Source of the DNA: Alphaproteobacteria bacterium
Lineage (GTDB): Bacteria; Pseudomonadota; Alphaproteobacteria; Kiloniellales; DSM-21159
Reading direction: 5' to 3'
Assembly (NCBI GenBank): GCA_030433005.1
Contig: JAUILQ010000014.1
Span: forward strand, 38,352 to 102,351
Length of the DNA stretch: 64,000 bases
In this document: positions 9,774 to 18,528 of the stretch, piece by piece
How positions within the stretch are numbered: the stretch's first letter is position 1
How the letters are laid out: every line of letters begins with the position of its first letter
Notes under the pieces: generated by a model
Told to the model about the DNA's origin: nothing
The model's input: only the letters and a program-made list of their open reading frames with translations
The model's database searches: none
Made by a program: the position numbers and the translations under genes

Positions 9774-10470
9774 CGGTGTAGCTCCTTACCACCTCGGGGT
9801 CGCGGAACACCGCCTCGGGCGTGCCGTCGGCGATGATCCGGCCGAAGTTGAGCACGACCGCGCGCGGGCAGAGCGTGCGGATCGTCTCGATGTCGTGCTC
9901 GATGACGATCATGGTCAGGCCGAAGCGCTCCTTGACCGTCATCAGGGTGCCCCCGAAGGCGCGCTTGGCCGAGGTCTCGAGCCCGCCGAGCACCTCGTCG
10001 AGCATCAGCAGCCGCGGCTCGACGGCCAGCGCCTTGCCGACCTCCAGCGCCTTCTGCTCGGTCAGCGCCAGGCCGTGGGCGGCGTCGACGTGCTGCTTGT
10101 CGGCAAGGTCGAGCAGCTCGAGGATCTCGTCGAGCCGCGCCTCGTCGCGCTTGCCCGCGCCGAACCGCTGGGCGACCGTCAGGTTCTCGCGCACCGTGAG
10201 CTCGTGCAGCGGCTGCGGGATCTGGAAGGTCCGGCCGATGCCCTGGCGCGCGCGCTTCCAGTTGGCGGCGCGGCCGAGCGGCCGGCCGGCGAAGGCGATG
10301 CGGCCCGAGCTCGGCGGGAAGACCCCGGAGATCAGGTTGAACAGCGTCGTCTTGCCGGCGCCGTTGGGCCCGACCAGGCCCAGGGTCTCGCCCTCGGCGA
10401 CCGCCAGCGTGACGTCGCTGAGCGCGGCGACGCCGCCGAAGTTCATGGACACCGATTCAAGCGCGAGCAC
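9757..10470 (-). CDS. livG: Branched-chain amino acid-type ABC transporter ATP-binding protein LivG
   Basis: 237 residues. Walker A GPNGAGKTTLFNLISGVF, a LivG-type Q-loop region (GIGRTFQIPQPLHELTVREN), a signature motif weakened to LALTEQKALEVGKAL instead of LSGGQ, Walker B RLLMLDEVLGGLE and switch His in VIEHD. The degenerate signature and the Leu-Gly-Gly after Walker B are seen in a subset of LivG proteins. GTG start at 10470, overlapping livM by 14 bases, so translation is probably coupled. Confidence 0.92.
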   Translation of the reverse strand: MLALESVSMNFGGVAALSDVTLAVAEGETLGLVGPNGAGKTTLFNLISGVFPPSSGRIAFAGRPLGRAANWKRARQGIGRTFQIPQPLHELTVRENLTVAQRFGAGKRDEARLDEILELLDLADKQHVDAAHGLALTEQKALEVGKALAVEPRLLMLDEVLGGLETSAKRAFGGTLMTVKERFGLTMIVIEHDIETIRTLCPRAVVLNFGRIIADGTPEAVFRDPEVVRSYTGDAAA

Positions 10471-11464
10471 CGGGCTTCCCCTCCTTGTCGCCGCCCTCTC
10501 CGCTCCGGAGCCCGAGGCGGGAGATGAGCGGCAGCAAGCCCTGCGGGCTCCACAGGATCATGGCGCCGAGCAGCAGGCCGAAGATCAGCTGGTGGCCGCT
10601 CGGCATCAGCTCCTTGAACACCAGCTGGTCGACCAGATAGACCGCCAACGCCCCGATCACCGGGCCCCAGACCGTGCGGTAGCCACCGAAGATCGCCGCG
10701 GCGATCGGCAGCACGGTCCACTCGCCGGAAAAGGCGTAGTCGGGGTCGAGGAACGAGATCTGGTGGGCGTTGAAGGCGCCGATGACCCCGGTCATGAAGG
10801 CCGAGACCAGCAGCATCAGGGCCTTGAGGTGGGTCGAGGGCACGCCGACCACGCGGGTCGCCAGCTCGGAGTCGTGCATGGCACGCAGCGCCAGCCCCCA
10901 GGTCGAGCCGCGGATCGCCGCGTAGACCGCCATCCAGGCCAGCACGATGGTCAGGATCAGGCAGTAGGCGCCGACCTTGCTGCCGAGCTCCAGGCCGAGG
11001 ACGGTCGGGAAGCCGGGGATCGAGAGCAGCCCGCCGGCGCCGCCGGTGACGCTCTCGAACTCGACCGCCAGGATCTTGAAGATGTGCGCGTAGGCCAGGA
11101 TCGCCAGGGCGAAGTAGGGCCCGCGCAGGCGCAGGGCGGGCAGCGTCGCCACCGAGGCGACGGCGGCGCCCAGCCCGCCGGCCAGCATCGCCGGCAGCAC
11201 CGGCCAGCCGGCGTCGAGCGTGAGCAGCGCCGAGACGTAGGCGCCGACGCCGAAGAAGGCGGCATGGCCGAAGGAGACCAGGCCGCCGAGGTTGCCGAGC
11301 AGCGCCCAGGCGACGGCGATGCCGCCGATCGTCAGCGCCGCGATGATCAGGCTCATCACGTAGTCCTGGCCGCCGAAGGCCAGCGGCACGGCGACGTAGG
11401 CCAGCAGCAGCACGGCCAGCACCAGGGGCGTGCGGGGGGCGGCTCTCATCGCGCGCGCCCTCAT
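10457..11464 (-). CDS. livM: Branched-chain amino acid-type ABC transporter permease LivM
   Basis: 335 residues with 8-10 membrane segments and the family hallmark GLVSFGHAAFFGVGAYVSALL near residue 60, plus the EAA-like loop GLALRAMHDSELATRVVGV. It forms the transmembrane channel with LivH. The ATG at 11464 overlaps the livH stop as ATGA, a standard coupling signal; another ATG 15 bases downstream is possible. The C-terminus (SGEGGDKEGKPGARA) is polar and cytoplasmic and overlaps the start of livG. Confidence 0.92.
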   Translation of the reverse strand: MRARAMRAAPRTPLVLAVLLLAYVAVPLAFGGQDYVMSLIIAALTIGGIAVAWALLGNLGGLVSFGHAAFFGVGAYVSALLTLDAGWPVLPAMLAGGLGAAVASVATLPALRLRGPYFALAILAYAHIFKILAVEFESVTGGAGGLLSIPGFPTVLGLELGSKVGAYCLILTIVLAWMAVYAAIRGSTWGLALRAMHDSELATRVVGVPSTHLKALMLLVSAFMTGVIGAFNAHQISFLDPDYAFSGEWTVLPIAAAIFGGYRTVWGPVIGALAVYLVDQLVFKELMPSGHQLIFGLLLGAMILWSPQGLLPLISRLGLRSGEGGDKEGKPGARA

Positions 11465-12324
11465 CGCCGGCCGAACAGGCCGCGCGGCCTGAGGAACAGG
11501 ATCAGCAGGAAGACCACCATCGCCGTCAGCTCCTGCAGCGAGGGCTTGGCGAAGGTCGCGGTCAGGCTCTCGCCCATGCCGATCAGGATGGCGCCGATCA
11601 GCACCCCGGGCACCGAGCCCATGCCGGCCAGCACGGTGATCACGAAGGCCTTGATCGTCAGGTTGTGGCCGAGCGCGGGAAAGACCACGGTGGCGCAGTA
11701 GATGGCGATGCCGGAGAAGGTCGCCAGCACGCCCGAGACCACGAAGGACAGGCCCTCGACCAGCGCCGGGTTGACGCCCATCAGCAGGGCGGCGTCGCGG
11801 TTCGAGGACACGGCGCGCAGCGCGCGGCCGAGCCAGGAGTGGTTGAGCCACCACCAGGTCGCGGCGATCAGCGCCAGGCCGACGCCGAAGAACACGACCT
11901 CGGAGCGCATCGAGAACAGCGTGTCGGCGATGACGAAGCCCTCGAGGAACCAGCCGCTCGAGGTCGAGCGGATGTCGGCGGACCAGACGATCAGGATCAG
12001 GTTGGTCAGCACGATGGCGACGCCGAAGGTCAGCAGCAGCGAGTTGAGCTCGCGGTCGGTGCGGATGCGGCTGACCGCCAGGTAGATCGCCAGCGCGGTC
12101 AGGCCGACGACGACCAGGGCGACCGGGATCGAGGCCAGGGGATTGAGGCCGGCCGAGCGCTCCATCTCGAAGGCGACGTAGGCGGCCAGCAGCACCAGCT
12201 CGCCGTGCGCCAGGTTGATGATGCGCATGGTGCCGAAGACCAGGGCCAGGCCCAGCGCCAGCGTGGCGTAGGTGCCTCCGGCGAGCAGGCCGGAGAACAG
12301 GGCCTGCAGCGTCAACTCGACCAT
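11461..12324 (-). CDS. livH: Branched-chain amino acid-type ABC transporter permease LivH
   Basis: 287 residues, hydrophobic, with the LivH signature GLALVFGTMRIINLAHGELVLLAAYVAF and the cytoplasmic coupling loop LGRALRAVSSNRDAALLMGVN. It is the second channel subunit. It follows the solute-binding protein gene after 93 bases that contain a strong hairpin (12380-12403), the usual way to make more binding protein than permease. Confidence 0.93.
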   Translation of the reverse strand: MVELTLQALFSGLLAGGTYATLALGLALVFGTMRIINLAHGELVLLAAYVAFEMERSAGLNPLASIPVALVVVGLTALAIYLAVSRIRTDRELNSLLLTFGVAIVLTNLILIVWSADIRSTSSGWFLEGFVIADTLFSMRSEVVFFGVGLALIAATWWWLNHSWLGRALRAVSSNRDAALLMGVNPALVEGLSFVVSGVLATFSGIAIYCATVVFPALGHNLTIKAFVITVLAGMGSVPGVLIGAILIGMGESLTATFAKPSLQELTAMVVFLLILFLRPRGLFGRR

Positions 12325-12379
12325 GTCGTCCTTCCAGGGATGTCGGGCGTCCGGGAACAGCCGGGGGGGCGGGAGAAGC

Positions 12380-12403
12380 CCGGGGGGCGGTCGCGCCCCC
12401 CGG
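12380..12403 (-). terminator. Intra-operon hairpin between the binding protein gene and livH
   Basis: A perfect 10-bp GC stem (CCGGGGGGCG / CGCCCCCCGG) with a 4-base loop, 15 bases after the binding-protein stop and 56 bases before livH. No U-tract follows on the minus strand, so it is more likely an mRNA-stabilising or attenuating hairpin than a full terminator. Confidence 0.6.
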
Positions 12404-12417
12404 CGCCGGAGCGCTGC

Positions 12418-13617
12418 CTACCAGGGCACCGCCGGGAAGTTCATCTCCGCGGTCTGGGCCTTCTTCGGCCAGACGATCTCGACGCGGTCGCCCCGGTGCT
12501 GGCCCATGCGATGCGAGAAGCTGGGGTTGTCGCCCTTCTCGTCGAAGACGACGTCGCCGATCAGCGTGTCGGCCTCGACGGCGCGCAGCTCCTCGGCGAT
12601 CTCGCCGGCCTCGATCTTCTGGTCGTCCTCGAAGGCGCGCACGATGGCGTCGACCAAGAGCGTCGTCTGGACGTAGCCGAACTGGCCCAGGTAGTCGGGC
12701 TTCTGACCGTGCAGCTCCTCGTACTTGGCGGCGAAGGCCTGCGCCTCCTCGCCCTGGAACTCGACCGGGTAGGGCAGCAGCGAGGTGCCGTAGACGTTCT
12801 GCACGAGGTCGTGGAACTCCTCGTTCATCTGGCTGGTCGCCAGCGACCAGACGCCGACCATCGCCTTGACGTCGGGCTTGAGCACCGTGCCGGCGCGCAG
12901 GATGCCGACGTAGTCGTTCTCGTAGCCGATCATCGCCACGGCGTCCGGGCGGTCGCGCAGCTTGACGTTGTTCATGATCGGCTTGAAGTCGGTGGTCGAG
13001 CCGTCGAACTCGTGCATCGTGACCTCGACGCCGGCCTCCTCGAGGTGCTTCTCGACGTACTTGGCCATGCCCGAGGTGGCTTCCTTGTTGGAGAACAGGA
13101 TCGCCACCTTCTCGACGCCCATCTCGTCGAACAGCCCGACCATGGCCTTGCCGTAGCCGGCCGAGTTGTTGATCCGGAAGAAGCCGGTCATGCCGCGCTC
13201 GGTCAGGCCCGGCGCGACGCCGCCAGAGGTGATGTAGACCTTGTCGGCCTTGGCCGCGGCCTCGGAGGCCGGGCCGATGATGTTGGAGCCGTAGCCGCCG
13301 GTGAAGGCGACGACCTCGTCGGCGGCCAGCTTCTCGACCGCCGCGACCGCCTTGGCCGGGCTGGTCTCGTCGTCGATCGTCTCGACCGAGAAGCTGTGCC
13401 TGCCGGCGTAGCGCTCGTTGGCCAGCGCCACGGCGACGGCGATGCCCTCGTGCATGCCGGTGCCGACGCGTGCCAGCTTGCCGGTCAGCGGCACGTGGGA
13501 GCCGAGCGCGAAGTCCTCGGCGGCGGCCGTGCCGGCCAGCGCCACGGCGCCGAGCCCGGCGATGCCGGCGATCAGACTCTTGGCGGCCAGGCCCTTGATG
13601 AATCGCGACTGTCTCAT
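12418..13617 (-). CDS. ABC transporter substrate-binding protein, Peripla_BP_6 (LivJ-like) family
   Basis: 399 residues. A Sec signal peptide (AGIAGLGAVALAGTAAAED) leads into a type I periplasmic binding fold starting FALGSHVPLTGKLARVG and containing IDDETSPAKAVAAVEKL and GGYGSNIIGPASEAAAKA. The family binds branched-chain amino acids but also aromatic and aliphatic acids. The ATG at 13617 has GGAGGAG eight bases upstream. It heads the livHMGF transport genes and follows iclR; with the adjacent CoA-ligase and beta-oxidation genes, an organic acid ligand is a reasonable guess. Confidence 0.92.
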   Translation of the reverse strand: MRQSRFIKGLAAKSLIAGIAGLGAVALAGTAAAEDFALGSHVPLTGKLARVGTGMHEGIAVAVALANERYAGRHSFSVETIDDETSPAKAVAAVEKLAADEVVAFTGGYGSNIIGPASEAAAKADKVYITSGGVAPGLTERGMTGFFRINNSAGYGKAMVGLFDEMGVEKVAILFSNKEATSGMAKYVEKHLEEAGVEVTMHEFDGSTTDFKPIMNNVKLRDRPDAVAMIGYENDYVGILRAGTVLKPDVKAMVGVWSLATSQMNEEFHDLVQNVYGTSLLPYPVEFQGEEAQAFAAKYEELHGQKPDYLGQFGYVQTTLLVDAIVRAFEDDQKIEAGEIAEELRAVEADTLIGDVVFDEKGDNPSFSHRMGQHRGDRVEIVWPKKAQTAEMNFPAVPW

Positions 13618-13694
13618 GCTTTGGTCTCCTCCCTGGTGATGGTCTGTCCGGGCCCCTTGTTCGCGGGGACCTTGCGGACGGTCGGTGCCAAGGG

Positions 13695-14567
13695 TCAGGC
13701 GGCGTTGCCCACCCCCATCGAGCGGCGGATGTTGGCGGCGAGCGCGGCGAGCCGCGGACCGATGTCCTCGACCAGGCGCTCGCGCGACAGCATGTAGGCC
13801 GGGCCGCCGCAGTTCAGCGAGAAGGACAGCGAGCCGTCGCCGATGCCGAGCGGCACGCCGACCGAGTTGACCTCCGGCTTCCAGGTGCCGGCCGAGACCA
13901 CGAAGCCGCGGCTGCGGTAGTCCTCGATCGCCTCGTGGATGCCGTCGCGCACGCGCGGCCAGCGGTCGCCCTCGTGGCGCTCCAGCTGCTCCATCAGGAG
14001 CGCGCGCTCGTGGTCGGGCAGGCCGGCGATGTAGGCGCGGCCCATCGAGGAGGTGCCGAGCTTGATGTGCGAGCCGACGTCGAGCGCCAGGGTGATGGCG
14101 CTGTCGCCGCGGCAGCACTCGACGTAGACCATCGACAGGCGGTCGCGCGTGCCGAGCGCCACCGAGACCCCGGAGTGGTCGGCCAGCTCCTGCATGAGCG
14201 GCCGGGCGACGTCGCGCACGCCGATCGAGCCGAGGCAGGTGAAGCCGAGCGACAGCACGGCGATGCCCGGGCGGTAGCGCCCGGAATCCGGCAGGTAGGT
14301 CAGGTAGCCGAGCTTCGACAGCGTGTAGGTCAGGCGTGAGACGGTCGGCTTGGGCAGGCCGGTGCGCTCGGCGATCTGCTGGTTGCCGAGCGCCCGGTCG
14401 TCGGTGCGGAAGGCGCGCAGCACCTCGAGCCCGCGGGCCAGCGCCGTGACGAACTGCGTGTCCTTCCCGGCGCTCTCGACGTCGGCGCGGCCTGCGGTGG
14501 TCGAGCCACCCTCTCCGTTGGGATCCGCAAGTCGCTTGCGCACGGCCGTGTCCCGCCCCTCTCGCAT
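13695..14567 (-). CDS. IclR family transcriptional regulator
   Basis: About 290 residues: an N-terminal winged helix (QFVTALARGLEVLRAF, then NQQIAERTGLPKPTVSRLTYTL) and a C-terminal IclR effector domain (DVGSHIKLGTSSMGRAYIAGL ... ). The C-terminal SLNCGGPAYMLSRERLVEDIGPRLAALA is typical of regulators of aromatic or acid catabolism. The frame stays open to a GTG at 14627, but that start lies in a probable -10 region and is only two bases from a GGAGG. ATG 14567 or GTG 14543 (preceded by GAGAGGGG) are better. A three-half-site motif immediately upstream (14653-14677), repeated before the acyl-CoA dehydrogenase, is its likely binding site. Confidence 0.9.
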   Translation of the reverse strand: MREGRDTAVRKRLADPNGEGGSTTAGRADVESAGKDTQFVTALARGLEVLRAFRTDDRALGNQQIAERTGLPKPTVSRLTYTLSKLGYLTYLPDSGRYRPGIAVLSLGFTCLGSIGVRDVARPLMQELADHSGVSVALGTRDRLSMVYVECCRGDSAITLALDVGSHIKLGTSSMGRAYIAGLPDHERALLMEQLERHEGDRWPRVRDGIHEAIEDYRSRGFVVSAGTWKPEVNSVGVPLGIGDGSLSFSLNCGGPAYMLSRERLVEDIGPRLAALAANIRRSMGVGNAA

Positions 14568-14640
14568 CCGTCTGCGGGCGCGCCGGCGCCCGGACCGCGG
14601 ATGTCGTTGTGCCGCGAAGCTTGTCACCGCCTCCGGGCAG

Positions 14641-14677
14641 CGTCAACAAAAACGAAACAGAATTTCACGATACGAAA
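14641..14677 (-). promoter_or_regulatory. IclR-type triple half-site motif with adjacent -35, upstream of iclR
   Basis: Reading leftward: TTTCG (14677-14673), TGAAA (14667-14663) and TTTCG (14657-14653), each exactly 10 bases apart, then TTGACG (14646-14641) as a -35. The first half-site begins directly after the thiolase TAA. The same arrangement is found at 18336-18371. Three 10-bp-spaced repeats are known for the IclR-family activators PobR and PcaU. Confidence 0.65.
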
Positions 14678-15892
14678 TTAGCAGCGTTCAACGACCGCGG
14701 CGATGCCCTGGCCGACGCCGATGCACATGGCGACCAGCGCGCGGCGCCCGCCACTGCGCTCGAGCTGGCGCAGCGCCGTCAGGGCGAGGCGCGCCCCCGA
14801 GGCGCCGAGCGGATGGCCGACCGCGATGGCGCCGCCGTTGGGATTGACCCGGCTGTCGTCGGGCGCGAGCTCGAGCAGCTTGAGGCAGCCCAGCACCTGG
14901 CTGGCGAAGGCCTCGTTGATCTCGATGACGTCCACCTCGGCCAGGCTCAGGCCGGCGCGCGCCAGCGCCTTCTTCGAGGCCGGCACCGGGCCCAGGCCCA
15001 TGACCCGGGGCTCGACGCCGGCGACCGCGGCGCCGAGGATGCGGCCGCGCGGCGCGACGCCGGCCTTCTCGCCGGCGGCGCGCGAGCCGACGTAGACGCA
15101 GGCCGCGCCGTCGTTGATGCCCGAGGCGTTGCCGGCGGTGACCACGCCGCCCTCGAACAGCGGCCGCAGCTTGGCCAGCGCGGCCGCGTCGGTCTCGGGG
15201 CGCGGGTGCTCGTCGAGCGACACCGCCTGCGGCGGCTTGCGCCGGCCGCTCGGCACCGAGACCGGCAGGATTTCGTCCTCGAAGAAGCCCTCGGCGCGCG
15301 CCGCCTCGTACTTGCGCTGCGAGGCGAGCGCGAAGGCGTCGGCGGCCTCGCGGCCGATCTCCAGGTCGGCGGCGACGTTGTCGGCGGTCTGCGGCATGCT
15401 GTCGTTGCCGTAGCGCGCGACGACCTCGGGGTTCGGGAAGCGGCTGCCCATGGTCGTGTCGAAGACCGTGGCCTCGCGGCTGTAGGCGCTCTCGGCCTTG
15501 GCCAGCACGAAGGGCGCCCGGCTCATGCCCTCGACGCCGCCGGCCAGGAACAGCTCGCCCTCGCCGCCGCGCACCGCGCGCGCCGCGTCGAGGATCGCCG
15601 CGAGACCGCTGCCGCACAGGCGGTTGACCGTCAGGCCCGGCACCTCGATCGGCAGGCCGGCGCGCAGCAGAGCGTTGCGCGCGACGTTCCGGCTGTCCTC
15701 GCCGGCCTGGTTGGTGCAGCCGATGACGACGTCCTCGATGTCCTCGACGGCGAAGGGCGCGCGCCCGACCAGCCCGGCCATGACCTGGGCGAGCAGCTCG
15801 TCGGTGCGCAGCGGCGCCAGGGCGCCGGCGTGGCGGCCGAAGGGGCTGCGCAGCCCGTCGTAGAGGAAGGCGTCAGGGGAGGTCTCGGGCAT
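14678..15892 (-). CDS. Acetyl-CoA acyltransferase, 3-oxoadipyl-CoA thiolase (PcaF/PaaJ) type
   Basis: A 404-residue thiolase with the complete catalytic set: Cys93 (NRLCGSGL), His360 (GHPLGASGARL) and Cys390 (MCIGVGQG). The TNQAGEDSRNVARNALL stretch and the overall pattern strongly resemble 3-oxoadipyl-CoA thiolases (PcaF, PaaJ, DcaF) rather than FadA. It should cleave a 3-oxoacyl-CoA with CoA to acetyl-CoA and a shortened acyl-CoA. It lies 15 bases after the 3-hydroxyacyl-CoA dehydrogenase gene in a crotonase-dehydrogenase-thiolase operon. A dicarboxylate or aromatic-derived substrate is inferred from the family resemblance. Confidence 0.92.
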   Translation of the reverse strand: MPETSPDAFLYDGLRSPFGRHAGALAPLRTDELLAQVMAGLVGRAPFAVEDIEDVVIGCTNQAGEDSRNVARNALLRAGLPIEVPGLTVNRLCGSGLAAILDAARAVRGGEGELFLAGGVEGMSRAPFVLAKAESAYSREATVFDTTMGSRFPNPEVVARYGNDSMPQTADNVAADLEIGREAADAFALASQRKYEAARAEGFFEDEILPVSVPSGRRKPPQAVSLDEHPRPETDAAALAKLRPLFEGGVVTAGNASGINDGAACVYVGSRAAGEKAGVAPRGRILGAAVAGVEPRVMGLGPVPASKKALARAGLSLAEVDVIEINEAFASQVLGCLKLLELAPDDSRVNPNGGAIAVGHPLGASGARLALTALRQLERSGGRRALVAMCIGVGQGIAAVVERC

Positions 15893-15907
15893 CGCGTGGC
15901 TTCCGGA

Positions 15908-17464
15908 TCAGGCGTTCTCGGGCGTGTCGAGCGGCAGGTCGAGCAGGGCGCGGCGGCGCAGCCAGAGGCTCGGCCGGTAGCGCGGGTCGCCGGTCGCGGC
16001 CTGCAGGTTCTCCAGGATCGACAGGACCCGGCGCGGGCCGAGGCGGTCGCCGAAGGCGAGGCTGCCGTGCGGGTAGCCGAGCGCCAGCTCGACCGCGCGG
16101 TTGATGTCGTCGGGCGCGGCGATGCGCTGCTGGGCGATCTCGCAGCCGACGTTGACGATGCAGGCCAGGATCCGCTGGGCGACGAAGCCCGGCGAATCCT
16201 GGATCGCCGTGACCGCGCTGCCGTCGGCGGCGAGCAGGGCATGGGCCTGGTCGCGGCAGGCGGTCTCGGTCACCGGCGTGGTCATCACCGTGCGCCGGCC
16301 GGCGAGCGCGAACAGCAGGTCGACGGCGACCGTGCGGGTCGGGTCGAGGCTCTCGGCCAGGGCCGCGCCGGTCGCGTCCTCGCCGAAGGGCGTGACCAGG
16401 CAGAGCGCGCCGTCGGACGGCCGCGAGCCCTGCTCCAGCTCGCCGCCCGCGGCCTGCAGCACGCCGCGCAGGCAGGCGGCGGCCTCGGGGTGGCGCTCGC
16501 TGATCCAGACCGGCCGGGATCCTGCCGAGGGCACCGGCGGCTCCTCCGGCCAGGCCTGCTTGCCCTCGGGGTAGGCGTAGAAGCCGCGCCCGACCTTGCG
16601 GCCGAACAGGCCGGCGGCGGTGCGCTGCGCCGTGATCTGCACCGGCCGGAAGCGCGGCTCCTCGTAGTACTGGTGGTAGATCGACTCCATGACCGCGTGG
16701 GAGACGTCGAGCCCGGTCAGGTCCATCAGCGTGAAGGGCCCCATGCGGAAGCCGGCGGCCCCGGTCACGATCCGGTCGACCGCGGCGAAGTCGCAGACGC
16801 CCTCGGCGACGATGCGCAGCGCCTCGGTGCCGAAGGCGCGGCCGGCGTGGTTGACGAGGAAGCCCGGCGTGTCGGTGGTGCGCACCGGCCGGTGGCCCAT
16901 GCGCTCGGCCAGCGCGCAGAGGCCGTCGAGCACCCACGCCTCGGTCATCACGCCGCCGATCACCTCGACGAGCTTCATCAGCGGCACGGGGTTGAAGAAG
17001 TGGAAGCCGGCGACGCGGCCGGGCCGCTCGGCGGCGGCGGCGAAGCCGGTGACCGACAGCGAGGAGGTGTTGGTCGCGATCACGCAGTCCGGGCCGACCG
17101 CGGCCTCCAGGCCCTTCAGGACGGCGTGCTTGACCTCCATGCGCTCGGCGACCGCCTCGACGACGACGTCGCAGCCGGCGAAGGCGGCGTAGCCTTTCTC
17201 CGGGCCGGCGTCGGTCGCCTCGAGCCTCGCCACGGCCGCGTCGGCCGCAGCCTGGTCCAGGCGGCCCTTCTCGACCTTGCGCGCCAGCATGCCGGCGACG
17301 AAGTCGCGGGCCTCGCCGACCGCCTCGGCGCGCGCGTCGGCGAGGCGCACGGTGATGCCGGCCTCGGCGGCGATCTGGGCGATGCCCCGGCCCATCGCGC
17401 CGGTGCCGACGATGCCCAGGACGAGATCGGCCTTGTCGGCCGCAAAGGCAGTGTGGCTGGCCAT
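15908..17464 (-). CDS. 3-hydroxyacyl-CoA dehydrogenase, long (PaaH/PaaC-like) form
   Basis: 518 residues. An N-terminal NAD-binding Rossmann fold (GIVGTGAMGRGIAQIAAEAG), catalytic His in GFHFFNPVPLMKLVEV, a first C-terminal helical domain (DTPGFLVNHAGRAFGTEALRI) and a second, diverged repeat of it (DSPGFVAQRILACIVNVGCEIAQQRI). The duplicated C-terminal domain and length near 510 match PaaH/PaaC-type enzymes. It oxidises (S)-3-hydroxyacyl-CoA with NAD+. The ATG at 17464 follows the crotonase stop by four bases. Without paaABCDE-like genes here, phenylacetate itself is not the obvious substrate. Confidence 0.92.
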   Translation of the reverse strand: MASHTAFAADKADLVLGIVGTGAMGRGIAQIAAEAGITVRLADARAEAVGEARDFVAGMLARKVEKGRLDQAAADAAVARLEATDAGPEKGYAAFAGCDVVVEAVAERMEVKHAVLKGLEAAVGPDCVIATNTSSLSVTGFAAAAERPGRVAGFHFFNPVPLMKLVEVIGGVMTEAWVLDGLCALAERMGHRPVRTTDTPGFLVNHAGRAFGTEALRIVAEGVCDFAAVDRIVTGAAGFRMGPFTLMDLTGLDVSHAVMESIYHQYYEEPRFRPVQITAQRTAAGLFGRKVGRGFYAYPEGKQAWPEEPPVPSAGSRPVWISERHPEAAACLRGVLQAAGGELEQGSRPSDGALCLVTPFGEDATGAALAESLDPTRTVAVDLLFALAGRRTVMTTPVTETACRDQAHALLAADGSAVTAIQDSPGFVAQRILACIVNVGCEIAQQRIAAPDDINRAVELALGYPHGSLAFGDRLGPRRVLSILENLQAATGDPRYRPSLWLRRRALLDLPLDTPENA

Positions 17465-17468
17465 GCCG

Positions 17469-18239
17469 CTATTCGCCCCTGAACGCCGGCTTGCGCTTCT
17501 CGACGAAGGCGGCCATGCCCTCCTTCTGGTCGGCCGTGTCGAACAGCAGCTGGAAGGCCTGGCGCTCGAGCAGCAGGCCGGCGTCGAGCGGCGCGTCGGC
17601 ACCGGCCAGCACCGCCTCCTTGATCTTGCGCGCGGCGACCGGCGGCAGCGCCGCGATGCTGCGTGCCATCTCGAGCGCGCGCTCGATCGTGCGCGCGTCC
17701 TCGACGACCTCGCTGACCAGGCCCATGGCCTCGGCCTCGGCGGCGGTCACCGGCTCGCCGGTCAGCAGGATCTTCATGGCCTTGAACTTGCCGACCGCGC
17801 GCGGCAGGCGCTGGGTGCCGCCAGCGCCCGGCATGATGCCGACGCGGATCTCGGGCTGGCCGAACTTCGCGCCCTCGCCGGCGACGATGATGTCGGCGTG
17901 CATCGCCAGCTCGCAGCCGCCGCCGAGTGCCCAGCCGTTGACCGCGGCGATCAGCGGCTTGGGGAACTCCTTGAGCGGCTTCCAGCTGCGCTCGCCGGCG
18001 CGGCGCATCATCTCGGACGGGCTGGCCTCGGCCATCGCCTTGATGTCGGCGCCGGCGGCGAAGATCTTGTCGCCGCCGGTCAGCACCACGCAGCGCACCG
18101 TCTCGTCGGCGGCCAGCGCGGTGAAGTGCTGCGCCAGCTCTTCGCGCACGGCCGCGCTCAGCGCGTTGCGCGCCTCCGGCCGGTTGAGCCGGATCACCGC
18201 GATGCCGTCTTCCGGCCTCTCGAGCAGGGTCTCGCTCAC
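17469..18239 (-). CDS. Enoyl-CoA hydratase (crotonase family)
   Basis: 256 residues, the typical crotonase length. The oxyanion-hole segment AAGADIKAMAEAS and both catalytic glutamates, in GGGCE and in FGQPE exactly 20 residues later, are present, so true hydratase activity on trans-2-enoyl-CoA is expected. Start: GTG 18239 with GGGAGG just upstream; the open frame runs further but is not crotonase-like there. It is the first gene of the leftward catabolic operon, divergent from acyl-CoA dehydrogenase, with the regulatory motif at 18336-18371 between them. Confidence 0.93.
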   Translation of the reverse strand: MSETLLERPEDGIAVIRLNRPEARNALSAAVREELAQHFTALAADETVRCVVLTGGDKIFAAGADIKAMAEASPSEMMRRAGERSWKPLKEFPKPLIAAVNGWALGGGCELAMHADIIVAGEGAKFGQPEIRVGIMPGAGGTQRLPRAVGKFKAMKILLTGEPVTAAEAEAMGLVSEVVEDARTIERALEMARSIAALPPVAARKIKEAVLAGADAPLDAGLLLERQAFQLLFDTADQKEGMAAFVEKRKPAFRGE

Positions 18240-18335
18240 GTCGCCTCCCGCAGTTTCTGGTCCCAGGGTCCGCCGCGGCCGGCGCCGCAGCGTGGTCCAG
18301 TGGAACAGGCCGCCACAGGAATTCCAAGCCGGAAA

Positions 18336-18371
18336 TTCCGTATAGCGAAACCTTATTCCGTTTTCTTGACC
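18336..18371 (+). promoter_or_regulatory. IclR-type triple half-site motif between the divergent catabolic arms
   Basis: TTCCG (18336-18340), CGAAA (18346-18350) and TTCCG (18356-18360), spaced exactly 10 bases, followed by TTGACC (18366-18371). Base for base it resembles the motif before iclR (shared core TTYCGTATMGYGAAA), including the distance to the -35. It lies 97 bases before the crotonase start and 158 bases before the acyl-CoA dehydrogenase start, in a 289-base gap that otherwise shows nothing. Confidence 0.65.
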
Positions 18372-18528
18372 GGCATGATGGATCGTGCCACCGTCGCCGA
18401 CAACCCCGTTTTTCGGCGGGCCGCCGCGCGCCCCAGACGCTGCCGGCGGCGCTCCCGACCGTGGGGTCGAGAAGAGCGCGGGGCCGCTGCCGGGACCCGC
18501 CCCCGAGACAGGAGGAAGGCCCCCCGCG

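Noticed and set aside
13618..13694. Possible terminator between iclR and the binding-protein gene
   Set aside because: The GGGCCCC / GGGGACC stem is short, mismatched and has no U-tract.
14568..14627. GTG 14627 as the iclR start
   Set aside because: It would overlap the predicted -10 of the iclR promoter, and its GGAGG is only two bases away; the extra residues are a basic, non-homologous extension.
17469..18239. Phenylacetate degradation cluster (paa)
   Set aside because: Individual enzymes look PaaH/PaaJ-like, but the ring-oxidising paaABCDE genes, paaZ and paaK-type ligase context are absent.
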